Part shown: positions 25,049 to 32,541 of the stretch, piece by piece
Layout of the letters: each line of letters opens with the position of its first letter
Position numbering within the stretch: the stretch's first letter is position 1
Position numbers and translations under genes: made by a program
DNA from: Candidatus Peribacteraceae bacterium
GTDB taxonomy: Bacteria > Patescibacteriota > Gracilibacteria > Peribacterales > Peribacteraceae
Direction: 5' to 3'
Assembly: GCA_013140485.1 (NCBI GenBank)
Contig: JABFSS010000116.1
Span: forward strand, 1-37,495
DNA: 37,495 nucleotides
The notes under the pieces: generated by a model
Databases searched by the model: none
Seen by the model: the letters and a program-made list of their open reading frames with translations, nothing else
What the model was told of the DNA's origin: nothing

Positions 25049-25103
25049 TTAATTTGTTAACTGGTTAATTGGTATCTCTTGCGAGTACCAGTTAACAAAT
25101 TAA
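25049..25103. repeat. Word-repeat inverted repeat E, probable bidirectional terminator
   Basis: Perfect 17-base arms, TTAATTTGTTAACTGGT (25049-25065) and its complement (25087-25103), with further partial copies of GTTAATTGG/CCAATTAAC around them that allow alternative pairing. It fills the gap between the convergent ends of fbaB and yidC, where a terminator for both would be expected. Confidence 0.8.
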
Positions 25104-25119
25104 CCAATTATCTTCGAGT

Positions 25120-26541
25120 TTAGACCCGCAAATGTTCGCGATTCACGATGACCTGCTGCCCAATCGCAAACACTGTCGACACTCCCCAGTAGAGCGCCAC
25201 AGCCGCGGGAAATTGAAGAGCGAAGAATCCGATCATAAACGGAAGACCGTAGAGCATCATCTTCTGTTGCATGTCCTGCGATGACATTTCCGCTTTTTTC
25301 GGATTGCCCTTCTCATCGACGTCAATAACTTTTTCTGGGCCGGATGAAGAATCTTGCTTATTCTTTTTTCTCTTCTGGATGCTGAAAGAAAGCTTCATCT
25401 GGAAGAACTGCAGCGCCATCAGAAGCACAGGCATGATGAGCCAGTTCGGCTCCAGAAGATCAAGCCCCAAGAAGCCGGTCCCGAATTGCCACGAGAGATC
25501 TTGGTTGAAGCCGTAGAGAAGGTGTTGTGAAAGCGCGACATCACTCGCGTCACGGATCACATAGAAGAGACCGATCAGAACCGGGAATTGGAGGAGCATG
25601 GGAAGGATGCTCTGGAACGGATTGATCTTGTGCTCTTTCCAGAGATTCATTGTCTCTTCCTGAATCTTCTTGGCGTCGCCTTTGTACTTCGCTTTGAGCG
25701 CCTCGAGTTTCGGCTGGAGCATCTGCATTTTTTTCTGCCCCTCCAGCGCATGCTGCGTGGGGAAGAAGAGCAGGATTTTGACGGCCAACGTGAGGAGAAT
25801 GATCGCGACACCGAGGTTGTATCCCGGCGTCATCGACGCGACGAAAACGAGGAAATTGAGGAAGGGCGCGGAGATGAACGTGCGGAATGTTTTGCGGAAA
25901 ATTCCCGGCTCCACGAGGGAGAAACGCGCGACGTTCTTGGGCACGCTGATCGTCCCCGTGCCGGTTGCCTTCGGTGGCGTGACGGTTGCTCCGGGGAGGC
26001 GGACTTCATACGTTCCCGGCTTCTCAAAGATGGAGTACTTCCATGGCGCGAGGCTGATCGACGCAATCTCTCCGGGCTCGAGAACCGGAACGGATTCGCA
26101 GGCAATCACCGTCTCTCCGGACTGCACGGGCGTGAGTTTTTCATCGGCTTCCCCGGGCTTTTCCACGACGAAGATATCGAACGGAGGATTCGGACAGCGG
26201 TTGGCGAGCGTGTACGGCGTGCCGGAATAGACGACGGCTTTCGCCGTGCACTTTCCCGTTTCGGAAGACACCGTGAAAAACCTGTGTGCCGCGCACCACT
26301 TCGACGCGATCCATCCCGTGATGCCAAAAGATTGTTCGGATGCCGCCTTGTTGGTGAGAGTCACGACCGGATGATTGCCGAGCGTGAAACTGGAACTTGC
26401 GGTGAGCTCGGGACCGGAGACCATCTGCTGCGGCGTTTTCGACGGGAAGAATTGCCCCATGATGAAGTTCATCCCGATATAGAGCGTCAGGAACAACAGG
26501 AGAAATTGGAAGATGCTACTGCGCTTTTGGGGCTCGGCCAT
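25120..26541 (-). CDS. yidC: Membrane protein insertase YidC
   Basis: Inserts and folds proteins in the inner membrane, alone or with SecYEG. A protein of 473 residues with one N-terminal membrane segment (SSIFQFLLLFLTLYIGMNFI), an extracytoplasmic beta-rich region (about 35-225), then the conserved YidC core. The core includes the cytoplasmic helical loop (MQMLQPKLEALKAKYKGD, KINPFQSILPMLLQFPVLIG) and later membrane helices ending ALYWGVSTVFAIGQQ. A long N-terminal external domain is usual for Gram-negative YidC and less so for two-layer-free envelopes, which is of interest in this lineage. ATG 26541 is chosen as the first Met that gives a normal N-terminus; rnpA ends 26 bases inside this gene. 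Confidence 0.95.
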   Translation of the reverse strand: MAEPQKRSSIFQFLLLFLTLYIGMNFIMGQFFPSKTPQQMVSGPELTASSSFTLGNHPVVTLTNKAASEQSFGITGWIASKWCAAHRFFTVSSETGKCTAKAVVYSGTPYTLANRCPNPPFDIFVVEKPGEADEKLTPVQSGETVIACESVPVLEPGEIASISLAPWKYSIFEKPGTYEVRLPGATVTPPKATGTGTISVPKNVARFSLVEPGIFRKTFRTFISAPFLNFLVFVASMTPGYNLGVAIILLTLAVKILLFFPTQHALEGQKKMQMLQPKLEALKAKYKGDAKKIQEETMNLWKEHKINPFQSILPMLLQFPVLIGLFYVIRDASDVALSQHLLYGFNQDLSWQFGTGFLGLDLLEPNWLIMPVLLMALQFFQMKLSFSIQKRKKNKQDSSSGPEKVIDVDEKGNPKKAEMSSQDMQQKMMLYGLPFMIGFFALQFPAAVALYWGVSTVFAIGQQVIVNREHLRV

Positions 26542-26899
26542 GGGAACGGGAGGAGAGGAATGCAGAGATGTCGCTCTGAATCTCAGCGAACGGAGCACCT
26601 AGGCTAGTGGAGCGGGGGGCAAGCAACAACTGAGTCGTCGGCAAACCGTCTAGAGTTTTGAGGGCGATACGCAAGCTCTCGCGGCACCGGCGGCGCATGC
26701 GGTTGCGTTTGACGGCGGACTTGTCGAGTTTTGTAGAGGCCAGGGTTCCCACGTAAATGCCCTCAGACGCGCGATTGACCCCCGGATGGCGTGGATGACC
26801 GGGCAACCACCGAACGACCATGTGACGGCCTTTCCAGACGTTTCCCTGCCGTATGAGGCGGTCACAGGTCTTACGGCCACGTAATCGCAGAAGCTTCAT
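26516..26899 (-). CDS. rnpA: Ribonuclease P protein component
   Basis: Protein subunit of RNase P, which trims tRNA 5' ends together with the RnpB RNA. A basic protein of 127 residues with the family RNR motif, KSAVKRNRMRRRCRE (60-74), and an N-terminal LRGRKTCDRLIRQG. Its end overlaps the yidC start, the usual rnpA-yidC order. rpmH, normally just upstream, is not here; the upstream neighbour is the divergent gatC. GATCAT (26906-26911), 6 bases before the ATG, with TTGATG 17 bases farther up, suggests a leaderless promoter inside inverted repeat F. Confidence 0.93.
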   Translation of the reverse strand: MKLLRLRGRKTCDRLIRQGNVWKGRHMVVRWLPGHPRHPGVNRASEGIYVGTLASTKLDKSAVKRNRMRRRCRESLRIALKTLDGLPTTQLLLAPRSTSLGAPFAEIQSDISAFLSSRSHGRAPKAQ

Positions 26900-26904
26900 G
26901 AATC

Positions 26905-26988
26905 AATGATCAATCATCAAGTCTCAATCATCAATGCATTTAGATAAACGAGTTTTGTTGATGATTGAGCGGTTGATCATTGATCATT
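26905..26988. repeat. Word-repeat inverted repeat F carrying divergent promoter boxes
   Basis: Arms 26905-26934 and 26958-26988, about 30 bases with few mismatches, are made of the words TGATCAAT and TCATCAA. They lie between the divergent starts of rnpA and gatC. The arms contain TTGATG (minus, 26929-26934) and TTGATC (plus, 26980-26985), which serve as -35 boxes. Confidence 0.8.
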
Positions 26989-27009
26989 TCGCGGAGGATC
27001 CCCTATTCT
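26980..27009 (+). promoter_or_regulatory. Leaderless promoter of gatC
   Basis: TTGATC (26980-26985), 18 bases, TATTCT (27004-27009). The -10 ends 6 bases before GTG 27016, so transcription would begin at the start codon. GGAGG at 26993 is too far upstream to be a ribosome binding site. Confidence 0.55.
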
Positions 27010-27015
27010 GCGAAC

Positions 27016-27312
27016 GTGACTCAACTTACTGGCGACCAGGTCCGGCATATCGCGAAGCTCGCCCGTCTCCAATTGACCGATGCCGAGGTTGAAAAGTTCG
27101 CCAAGGAACTCACCTCGATTCTGCAATACGTCGACATGCTGCAGGAAGTCGACACCAAGAACGTCCAGCCAACCGCACAGGTAACGGGTCAGTCGAACGT
27201 GTTTCGGGAAGATGTCATTCGCCGGGACGGAACATCGGCGGATTCTTTGCTCTCGTGCAGTCCCCTCCCCCTCGCCGATCATCAGATTGTTTCACCCTCC
27301 GCTCATGGATAG
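27016..27312 (+). CDS. gatC: Asp-tRNA(Asn)/Glu-tRNA(Gln) amidotransferase subunit C
   Basis: Small subunit that stabilises the GatCAB complex, which makes Gln-tRNA and Asn-tRNA by amidating mischarged tRNAs. 98 residues with the typical LTGDQVRHIAKLARLQLTDA, a central TSILQYVDMLQEVDT and a C-terminal VFREDVI. GTG 27016 gives the normal N-terminus; no ATG is available. The last 8 bases overlap gatA (ATGGATAG), so the two are translationally coupled. gatB is not in this window. Confidence 0.93.
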   Translation: MTQLTGDQVRHIAKLARLQLTDAEVEKFAKELTSILQYVDMLQEVDTKNVQPTAQVTGQSNVFREDVIRRDGTSADSLLSCSPLPLADHQIVSPSAHG

Positions 27313-28774
27313 CTCGATGACCATCGCCGAGGCCCATGACAAGCTTGCTCATCGCGAAGTGAGCTCGACTGAACTGGTTCAAGCCTGCATCGACCGAATT
27401 GAGAAGGTCGACGGAACTCTCAATGCCGTCGTGTATAGGAATTTTGACAAAGCCCTAGATCAAGCCAAAAAAGTCGATAGTGCAGGCAAGTTTGATCACC
27501 CCCTGACGGGAATCCCCTACCTCGTGAAAGACGTGTATTGCGAAGAGGGCGTTCAAACGACAGCCTGCAGTAATGTTTTACGTGAAAAAAATTACATTCC
27601 GCCATTTGACTCGACCACATCGAAGAGGCTTAAAGCAGTGGGTGCCATCAGCATCGGCAAAACGAATACCGATGAATTCACGATGGGAGCCTCCACGGAG
27701 ACTTCCTGCTATGGCGTCACAAGAAACCCGTGGGATACCACCCGGGTCGCCGGAGGCTCCTCGGGAGGCTCTGCCGCGGGCGTTGCCGCAGGCGAGGGAA
27801 TTTTCGCATTAGGAACGGATACCGGCGGTTCTATTCGCCAACCGGCGGCCTTTTGCGGCATCACGGGTCTTCGAGTGACCTACGGCCGCACGAGTCGCTA
27901 CGGAGTGATGAGTATGGGCAGCTCGATTGATACCATCGGACCGCTCTGCAGGAATGTGGAGGATTTGTGCATCGTGACGCAAGCGATAGCCGGTAAGGAT
28001 CCCCTGGATGCGACTACGGGCGACGTTCCTGTCCCCGATTACCGTTCCGAACTGAAGAAAGGAGTGAAGGGGCTGCGTGTGGGTATACCCAAGGAGTACT
28101 TTTTGGAGGGCATGAATGCTGAGGTGGAGGCCTCCGTGAAGGCCGCCACGGAGGTGTTCAAAAAACTCGGCGCAACGGTGATAGATATTTCCCTGCCACA
28201 CACGAAATATGCCACGGCAACGTACTATGTTATCTGCCCGTGCGCAGTGAGTTCGAACATGGCCCGATACGACGGCATTCGGTACGGGCATACGGCGGAT
28301 AAGCCGCAGAATCTTCTCGAGTATTACGAGTGTGTACGCAGCACCGGCTTCGGTGCCGAAGTGAAGCGCCGCATCATGATCGGAACGTATGCGCTCTCGG
28401 CCGGGTACGTTGATCAGTATTACCGACAAGCGCAGAAAGTCCGGACGCTCATCAAGAAAGACTTTGACGATGCATTCCGGACCGTAGATGTGATCGTCTC
28501 GCCGGTCTCCCCCACTCCGGCATTCACTATCGGAGCGCATGACGCAAATCCGATCGACATGTATCTCGAAGATATCTTTCTCACGAGTCAGGTCATGGCG
28601 GGCATCCCCGCACTCTCCGTGCCCTGTGGATTTTCCAAAGCACAGGGCTCCGTCCCCGCTCTCCCGCTCGGACTCCAGATCATGGGAGCGCAATGGCAGG
28701 AAGCAACCATCCTCCGTGCTGCACATGCGTACGAACAGGCGACGGAGTGGCATATGAAGAAACCCGTTCTATAG
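27305..28774 (+). CDS. gatA: Asp-tRNA(Asn)/Glu-tRNA(Gln) amidotransferase subunit A
   Basis: Glutaminase subunit of GatCAB, releasing ammonia for transamidation. A protein of 489 residues of the amidase-signature family. The Ser-cisSer-Lys triad is visible: Lys75 (GIPYLVKDVY), Ser152 (VAGGSSGGSAAG) and Ser176 (GTDTGGSIRQPAAFCG). Further hallmarks are SSNMARYDGIRYG and the C-terminal MAGIPALSVPCG and GLQIMGAQWQE. ATG 27305 overlaps the gatC stop; ATG 27317 is an alternative. The CDS is followed by a T-rich stretch and converges with the HTH gene. Confidence 0.97.
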   Translation: MDSSMTIAEAHDKLAHREVSSTELVQACIDRIEKVDGTLNAVVYRNFDKALDQAKKVDSAGKFDHPLTGIPYLVKDVYCEEGVQTTACSNVLREKNYIPPFDSTTSKRLKAVGAISIGKTNTDEFTMGASTETSCYGVTRNPWDTTRVAGGSSGGSAAGVAAGEGIFALGTDTGGSIRQPAAFCGITGLRVTYGRTSRYGVMSMGSSIDTIGPLCRNVEDLCIVTQAIAGKDPLDATTGDVPVPDYRSELKKGVKGLRVGIPKEYFLEGMNAEVEASVKAATEVFKKLGATVIDISLPHTKYATATYYVICPCAVSSNMARYDGIRYGHTADKPQNLLEYYECVRSTGFGAEVKRRIMIGTYALSAGYVDQYYRQAQKVRTLIKKDFDDAFRTVDVIVSPVSPTPAFTIGAHDANPIDMYLEDIFLTSQVMAGIPALSVPCGFSKAQGSVPALPLGLQIMGAQWQEATILRAAHAYEQATEWHMKKPVL

Positions 28775-28785
28775 ATCAACTTCAT

Positions 28786-28859
28786 TTGATTTTTGGAATT
28801 TATTTTTTTTGCTTCGTCTGACGGTGAAAAAAGTTTAAATCTCAAACACCAAAAATCTA
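28786..28859. terminator. Possible bidirectional terminator after gatA
   Basis: GATTTTTGG (near 28788) and CCAAAAATC (near 28850) can pair across an AT-rich loop that contains TTTATTTTTTTTGC for the plus strand. It sits between the convergent ends of gatA and the HTH gene. The stem is short and the loop long, so this is a weak call. Confidence 0.35.
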
Positions 28860-29441
28860 TCGGAAGAGCCAACTCAGTACCCCCTTCTTCGGAGCCTCCG
28901 TGGAGTCCTTCTTGAAGACTCCATGCTTGGCCTCCATGACTTTCTTTTTTGTGGCTCTCTTGATCTCGATGGAGGGCTCCATGGAGGGTGTGTCGACGGT
29001 GACCGGAGTAGGGGATTCAGCAGCCGGCGGAGCGAGTCTTTGTTGCAAGGATCCCATGAGAATGTTTCCTTCGCGTAATCTGTCATTCAATGACTGGATG
29101 ACATCCCACTGCTTTTCGATTTGCTGGTTCTTGAGATCGAGCTCACGGCGGAGAATTTTCAAAATGTCTTCCGTGAGGCCCGATGACGAATCCGAGTGCG
29201 ATTTTTTCTCTACTGTCGGGGCTGAAGCAAAATTCCTCAGAAGGACGTCTTCTCGGATCTTCCAGGTGAAGTTTTCTCCTTTCTTCTTGAACGCATCGAC
29301 TTCCTTTAGTGACGGCTCGATCCCCGCACGGTCCGGATGCGACGCAGCCTCGGCGATCGTCTTGATCAAGCGGCGGACGGTGCTGTGAGAACGACCTGTC
29401 CTGGTTGCCGCTTCGGCGATGGTTAAGAGGGGAGTAGTCAT
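28857..29441 (-). CDS. HTH DNA-binding protein with coiled coil
   Basis: A protein of 194 residues. The N-terminal LLTIAEAATRTGRSHSTVRR (about 5-24) is a MerR/excisionase-like helix-turn-helix. Residues about 95-145 (ILKILRRELDLKNQQIEKQW..IQSLNDRLREGNILMGSLQQRL) form a coiled coil like that in the DUF536-type proteins of plasmids and mobile elements. The tail is Pro/Lys-rich and ends GVLSWLFR. ATG 29441 has GGAG 3 bases upstream; a longer reading through the repeat-rich 29442-29507 is less likely. CGGAGCCTCC(A/G)TGGA occurs both inside the gene (near 28890) and just upstream (near 29460). Role unknown; a regulator or partition/replication helper is a guess. Confidence 0.7.
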   Translation of the reverse strand: MTTPLLTIAEAATRTGRSHSTVRRLIKTIAEAASHPDRAGIEPSLKEVDAFKKKGENFTWKIREDVLLRNFASAPTVEKKSHSDSSSGLTEDILKILRRELDLKNQQIEKQWDVIQSLNDRLREGNILMGSLQQRLAPPAAESPTPVTVDTPSMEPSIEIKRATKKKVMEAKHGVFKKDSTEAPKKGVLSWLFR

Positions 29442-29534
29442 GGGCTCCAAACTACCCTCCACGGAGCCTCCATGGAAGCCTCCAGACTGCGAATGACTAG
29501 CCTCCACGGCATCCTGATTGGATTATTGCATTCG

Positions 29535-31217
29535 TCAGTACGTGTGCTGCTCATAGCACTGCACGCAGTAGACCTTGTATCCGCGTGCCGGATCAAACGA
29601 CGAAGGTGTGGGCTTTCCGCAGTTCTGGCACTGCACCTCCCAAAGCTTCTGCGGATTACGCCGCTGCATGCGGATTTCGTTGCGCTCGTCCTGGTGCAGG
29701 CGAGGCAACGCGCGGCCGCGCGAACGGAGGTACTCGAATTCTTTCGGCATGATCTGATATGGCCGCCCTGTTTTTTCGCACCGAAGCACCTGCTTGCAGA
29801 TGGATACGTCCACCGCGGCATCGTCCTGAGGCAACGCCTGCATCGTGCCGGAGTAGCTCTGCTTCCGTTCCCAATCGAGGTGGGTATCTTCTTCGTACAG
29901 CCATCCGCGCGCCTGAATCTGTTCTTTGGTGAGGGGGAAGTACTTCTGCGCGACGGTGAAGTTGTAGGGGAAAGGGGAGAGGCGGGCGGGGAAGAATTCT
30001 CCCCACTCGCCGGTCGACTGCATGTGCGCGATGATGCGCGGGAGAAGGCTGAGGTACTCGTCTTTGGTGTACTGCTTGTTGAGGATGCAGTACTTGTGGT
30101 GGTGCAGCGATACGCATCCAAACACGTCGCGGCACGAGATGCAGTATTCGCTGTAGTGCGTATCGTGGCTGAAGTGACAGAGGATGGTGGAGATACACGA
30201 ATGCTGCCCGAACGCCGAGAAGCCTTCGTACAGCTTTTCGATCCTCCCGAAGAAATCCATGTCCTGGCACGTCCGTCCCTCGAAGCCGAAGCTCGAGTGG
30301 GACACGTCATCGCATTTCTCCAGATCGAAACTGTTGGTGCAGCGCAGGCAGCGCCACAGCCGGTCGCCGGTGACGCTCTCGCTCTGGATATTCTTGACGC
30401 CGCAATGGGGGAGTCGTCTGCGCATCGCTTCGTAGCGCATTTGGAACTCGGTCCACGCCTCCGGATTTTGTTTCAGCTCCTGTACTTTGAGTTTGTAGTC
30501 CTGCTCCGACATGCTCTCGTTGAGCACGTAGTACTTTTTGTGGCGCAGGCCCACGCACCCCAGACAGTCGGAACACCCTTTGCAGTCGTAACAGCTCTCG
30601 CAGTCCATCATGTTCTCGGAGCTGTCGACGTTGTAGCAGTTGAAGCAGACGCGCGCGTCCACACACGAGTGGCAGAGCTCGCAGTCGTAGGAAAGCGAAC
30701 AATCGAAACAGTCCCGGCAGCGAATAGCCCAGTACGTGAAATAGCATCCTTCGCACAGGTCGCTGCCGATGGCCAGGTAGCAGTCTTTGTTGGAGACGCA
30801 GTGATTTCCGTAGAGCGCGTTCTCCACGTTGGTATTGTGGAGATTCGGCCGCGGCACCACGGCCTTGAGTGCCGCGAATTGCTCGAAGAACGGCCTCGAG
30901 AAATCGTAGTCGCGCCCAAAGTGCAGCGGATCCATTTTGTCGTAGTCCCACCAGGAGCGTTGCTCAAACGTGACGATTTTCTTTACGGATTCCTGCGGAT
31001 AGAGGGCGATTATCCTGACGCCCGATTGGTCGCATGTCCGGTAATACATGTGCCGCTCATTGCGGAACGCGAGCCGGCGCTGACGACGACACTGCGGACA
31101 ATTGCGCGGCGGCCCGGGGAGTCCCATCTCGCGGAGGAATTCCTGTTCCGGCTTCTCAACCGAGAACTCTTGGCCGCAGGTGGAACAGGGGGATGCGGAG
31201 AGTGATGTGGGATTCAT
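29535..31217 (-). CDS. Cys-rich zinc-ribbon protein of a CPR-type family
   Basis: A protein of 560 residues with about 40 cysteines, most in CxxC pairs. The N-terminus has CSTCG...CPQCRRQRRLAFRNER, followed by FEQRSWWDYDKMDP, FGRDYDFSRPFFEQF and a long array of paired cysteines (CRDCFDC, CELCHSC, DCESCYDCKGCSDCLGC). The second half repeats the layout more loosely (CISCRDVFGC, HHHKYCILNKQY) and the end is a ribbon CQNCGKP...KVYCVQCYEQ. No signal peptide or membrane segment. I know this architecture from CPR genomes, where it is common and of no established function. Its ATG overlaps the stop of the preceding gene (ATGA), so the two are translated together. Confidence 0.85.
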   Translation of the reverse strand: MNPTSLSASPCSTCGQEFSVEKPEQEFLREMGLPGPPRNCPQCRRQRRLAFRNERHMYYRTCDQSGVRIIALYPQESVKKIVTFEQRSWWDYDKMDPLHFGRDYDFSRPFFEQFAALKAVVPRPNLHNTNVENALYGNHCVSNKDCYLAIGSDLCEGCYFTYWAIRCRDCFDCSLSYDCELCHSCVDARVCFNCYNVDSSENMMDCESCYDCKGCSDCLGCVGLRHKKYYVLNESMSEQDYKLKVQELKQNPEAWTEFQMRYEAMRRRLPHCGVKNIQSESVTGDRLWRCLRCTNSFDLEKCDDVSHSSFGFEGRTCQDMDFFGRIEKLYEGFSAFGQHSCISTILCHFSHDTHYSEYCISCRDVFGCVSLHHHKYCILNKQYTKDEYLSLLPRIIAHMQSTGEWGEFFPARLSPFPYNFTVAQKYFPLTKEQIQARGWLYEEDTHLDWERKQSYSGTMQALPQDDAAVDVSICKQVLRCEKTGRPYQIMPKEFEYLRSRGRALPRLHQDERNEIRMQRRNPQKLWEVQCQNCGKPTPSSFDPARGYKVYCVQCYEQHTY

Positions 31218-31576
31218 GAGATGAGGGGGAACGTCGATAATCTGAGTTGGAGTGCGATTTCTGCAGTGAGCTGTGATGCGAGCGTCGCATTCCCCGGATC
31301 GCGCACCGATTTTCCGACGAACTGAAAACAGTTGTAGACGCTGCTGAGAGTCAATCGGTACAGCACGTCCGCAAATGTCGGAATGGTGATTGTGGGATGC
31401 TCCGTGACAAAGAGCGCGAAGGATTCAATGCTGGGGAGTGCAATGCACGCATCTTCATCCATCACCCGGCGGTCGACGTACGCGCGAATCTCCGCACGGA
31501 GAATGCGGTGAAGGTCTTCCAGCTCTTGCCTCGAAAGAAGAGAGCGGGAAGCGAGTGATGTACGGGAGCGGGACAT
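31214..31576 (-). CDS. Hypothetical protein coupled to the Cys-rich protein
   Basis: 120 residues, unrecognised. Ser/Arg-rich start (MSRSRTSLASRSLLSRQELE), then a probably all-helical body with VLYRLTLSSVYNCFQFVGKS and a C-terminal LTAEIALQLRLSTFPLIS. No membrane segment. ATG 31576 is preferred over upstream codons, which would be read through the AT-rich end of the hairpin at 31621-31677. The stop TGA overlaps the next ATG by four bases. The tight coupling suggests a shared function with the Cys-rich protein. Confidence 0.7.
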   Translation of the reverse strand: MSRSRTSLASRSLLSRQELEDLHRILRAEIRAYVDRRVMDEDACIALPSIESFALFVTEHPTITIPTFADVLYRLTLSSVYNCFQFVGKSVRDPGNATLASQLTAEIALQLRLSTFPLIS

Positions 31577-31620
31577 ACGTATGCGGGAAAATGAAAGAAA
31601 TCGTGAAGAAAAAATTTCAA

Positions 31621-31677
31621 TGTGTGGGCGGTGTACAGAGATCCGAAGATCTCCGAGCACACCGCCCTACGACACAT
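31621..31677 (-). terminator. Long hairpin with UUCG loop
   Basis: Outer stem GGGCGGTGT/ACACCGCCC (31626-31634, 31659-31667) and inner stem GAGATC/GATCTC, which on the minus strand closes a TTCG loop. The minus strand continues with TTGAAATTTTTTC. It is placed between the stop of the gene at 31705 and the start at 31576, so it likely ends the former. Confidence 0.6.
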
Positions 31678-31704
31678 TCACAGGGAGGTCATCACTTTTC
31701 AGTG

Positions 31705-32184
31705 TTAGGCGTGACATAACGCCCTCCAACCCAGACGGAAAAACTTCCATACTGGTTCCAGAAACGACGGCTTCAAATCTGTGGTGTCGATGTAGAACGG
31801 CGGCGGTTCGATGAGCATTGACTTGGTCCCGTCTGCTGATGACGCATGAATCACCAGCATCACGTGGACCCTGACACCTTTCCAGCGCTCACGGACCCGC
31901 TTGATGATTTCCTCTATGATCATCGATGTGGCGGTCTCAAAATCGCGATCCTCTCTCAGTGTGATGCCACTGAGGTTGTAACTGATCATGCTGCCATCAG
32001 CAGGATCACAGTAATCACAGAACTGGTTGTAGCAAGCAGCCGGCCCCCAATTCACTTTGTCGTGAGGATCTGCATGGAATTTGGGGACAACCACATTGCT
32101 AAACAGCCACCTTCTGAATCGCCAATTGATACTGAACGCCAAGGAGAACGGCGCATCTGCAGATAGGACAACTTTCGACTTCAT
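31705..32184 (-). CDS. Hypothetical protein
   Basis: A protein of 159 residues of unknown function. It has no signal peptide. Features seen: a central CYNQFCDYCDPADG with two close cysteine pairs, an amphipathic MIIEEIIKRVRERWKG helix followed by a hydrophobic strand VRVHVMLVIHASS, and a Pro/aromatic C-terminus. ATG 32184 is favoured by AAAGGGG 7 bases upstream. The frame stays open to 32373 with ATG codons at 32355 (MKLKTPYSALASPL) that would add about 57 residues including hydrophobic LLWAWILGPSLLW, so a longer protein is possible. Composition is more AT-rich than the neighbours. Confidence 0.6.
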   Translation of the reverse strand: MKSKVVLSADAPFSLAFSINWRFRRWLFSNVVVPKFHADPHDKVNWGPAACYNQFCDYCDPADGSMISYNLSGITLREDRDFETATSMIIEEIIKRVRERWKGVRVHVMLVIHASSADGTKSMLIEPPPFYIDTTDLKPSFLEPVWKFFRLGWRALCHA

Positions 32185-32541
32185 CGAGAACCCCTTTCTA
32201 GGTATTGGAGATGACTCTCCCGTGTTTTGAATGATCAGTCGCACCCCACTTGGGTTCCATGGCACACGCCACAGAAGTGAGGGGCCAAGAATCCAGGCCC
32301 ATAGCAGTTCGTGCAAAGGTGAGGCTAAAGCAGAATATGGAGTTTTAAGCTTCATTAAGCCAAAAAACCGCACTTGCGAATGTGTAACTGCAAACCGACG
32401 ACAGGTCTCTGCTTTTTTTCGACCGCATGCTGTTGTTGGAAATGTGACAACAAAACACTGCCGATTTGAACCTGATACTTCCTACTCTTCGTTGCAAAAC
32501 AAGGTATAGTCACAACTAATCCGACACTTCCCACCTCACAG
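32185..32541. other. Intergenic region between divergent genes
   Basis: About 357 bases between the unknown gene (-) and the TrmB-type regulator (+). It contains TATAGT at 32505-32510, a good -10 about 31 bases before ATG 32542, but without a convincing -35. The left part may be coding if the unknown gene starts at 32355 or 32373. No RNA gene or repeat is seen. Confidence 0.35.

Noticed and set aside
29472..31205. A 577-codon plus-strand frame opposite the Cys-rich protein
   Set aside because: The minus strand shows paired cysteines and conserved blocks; the plus reading has no recognisable domain.
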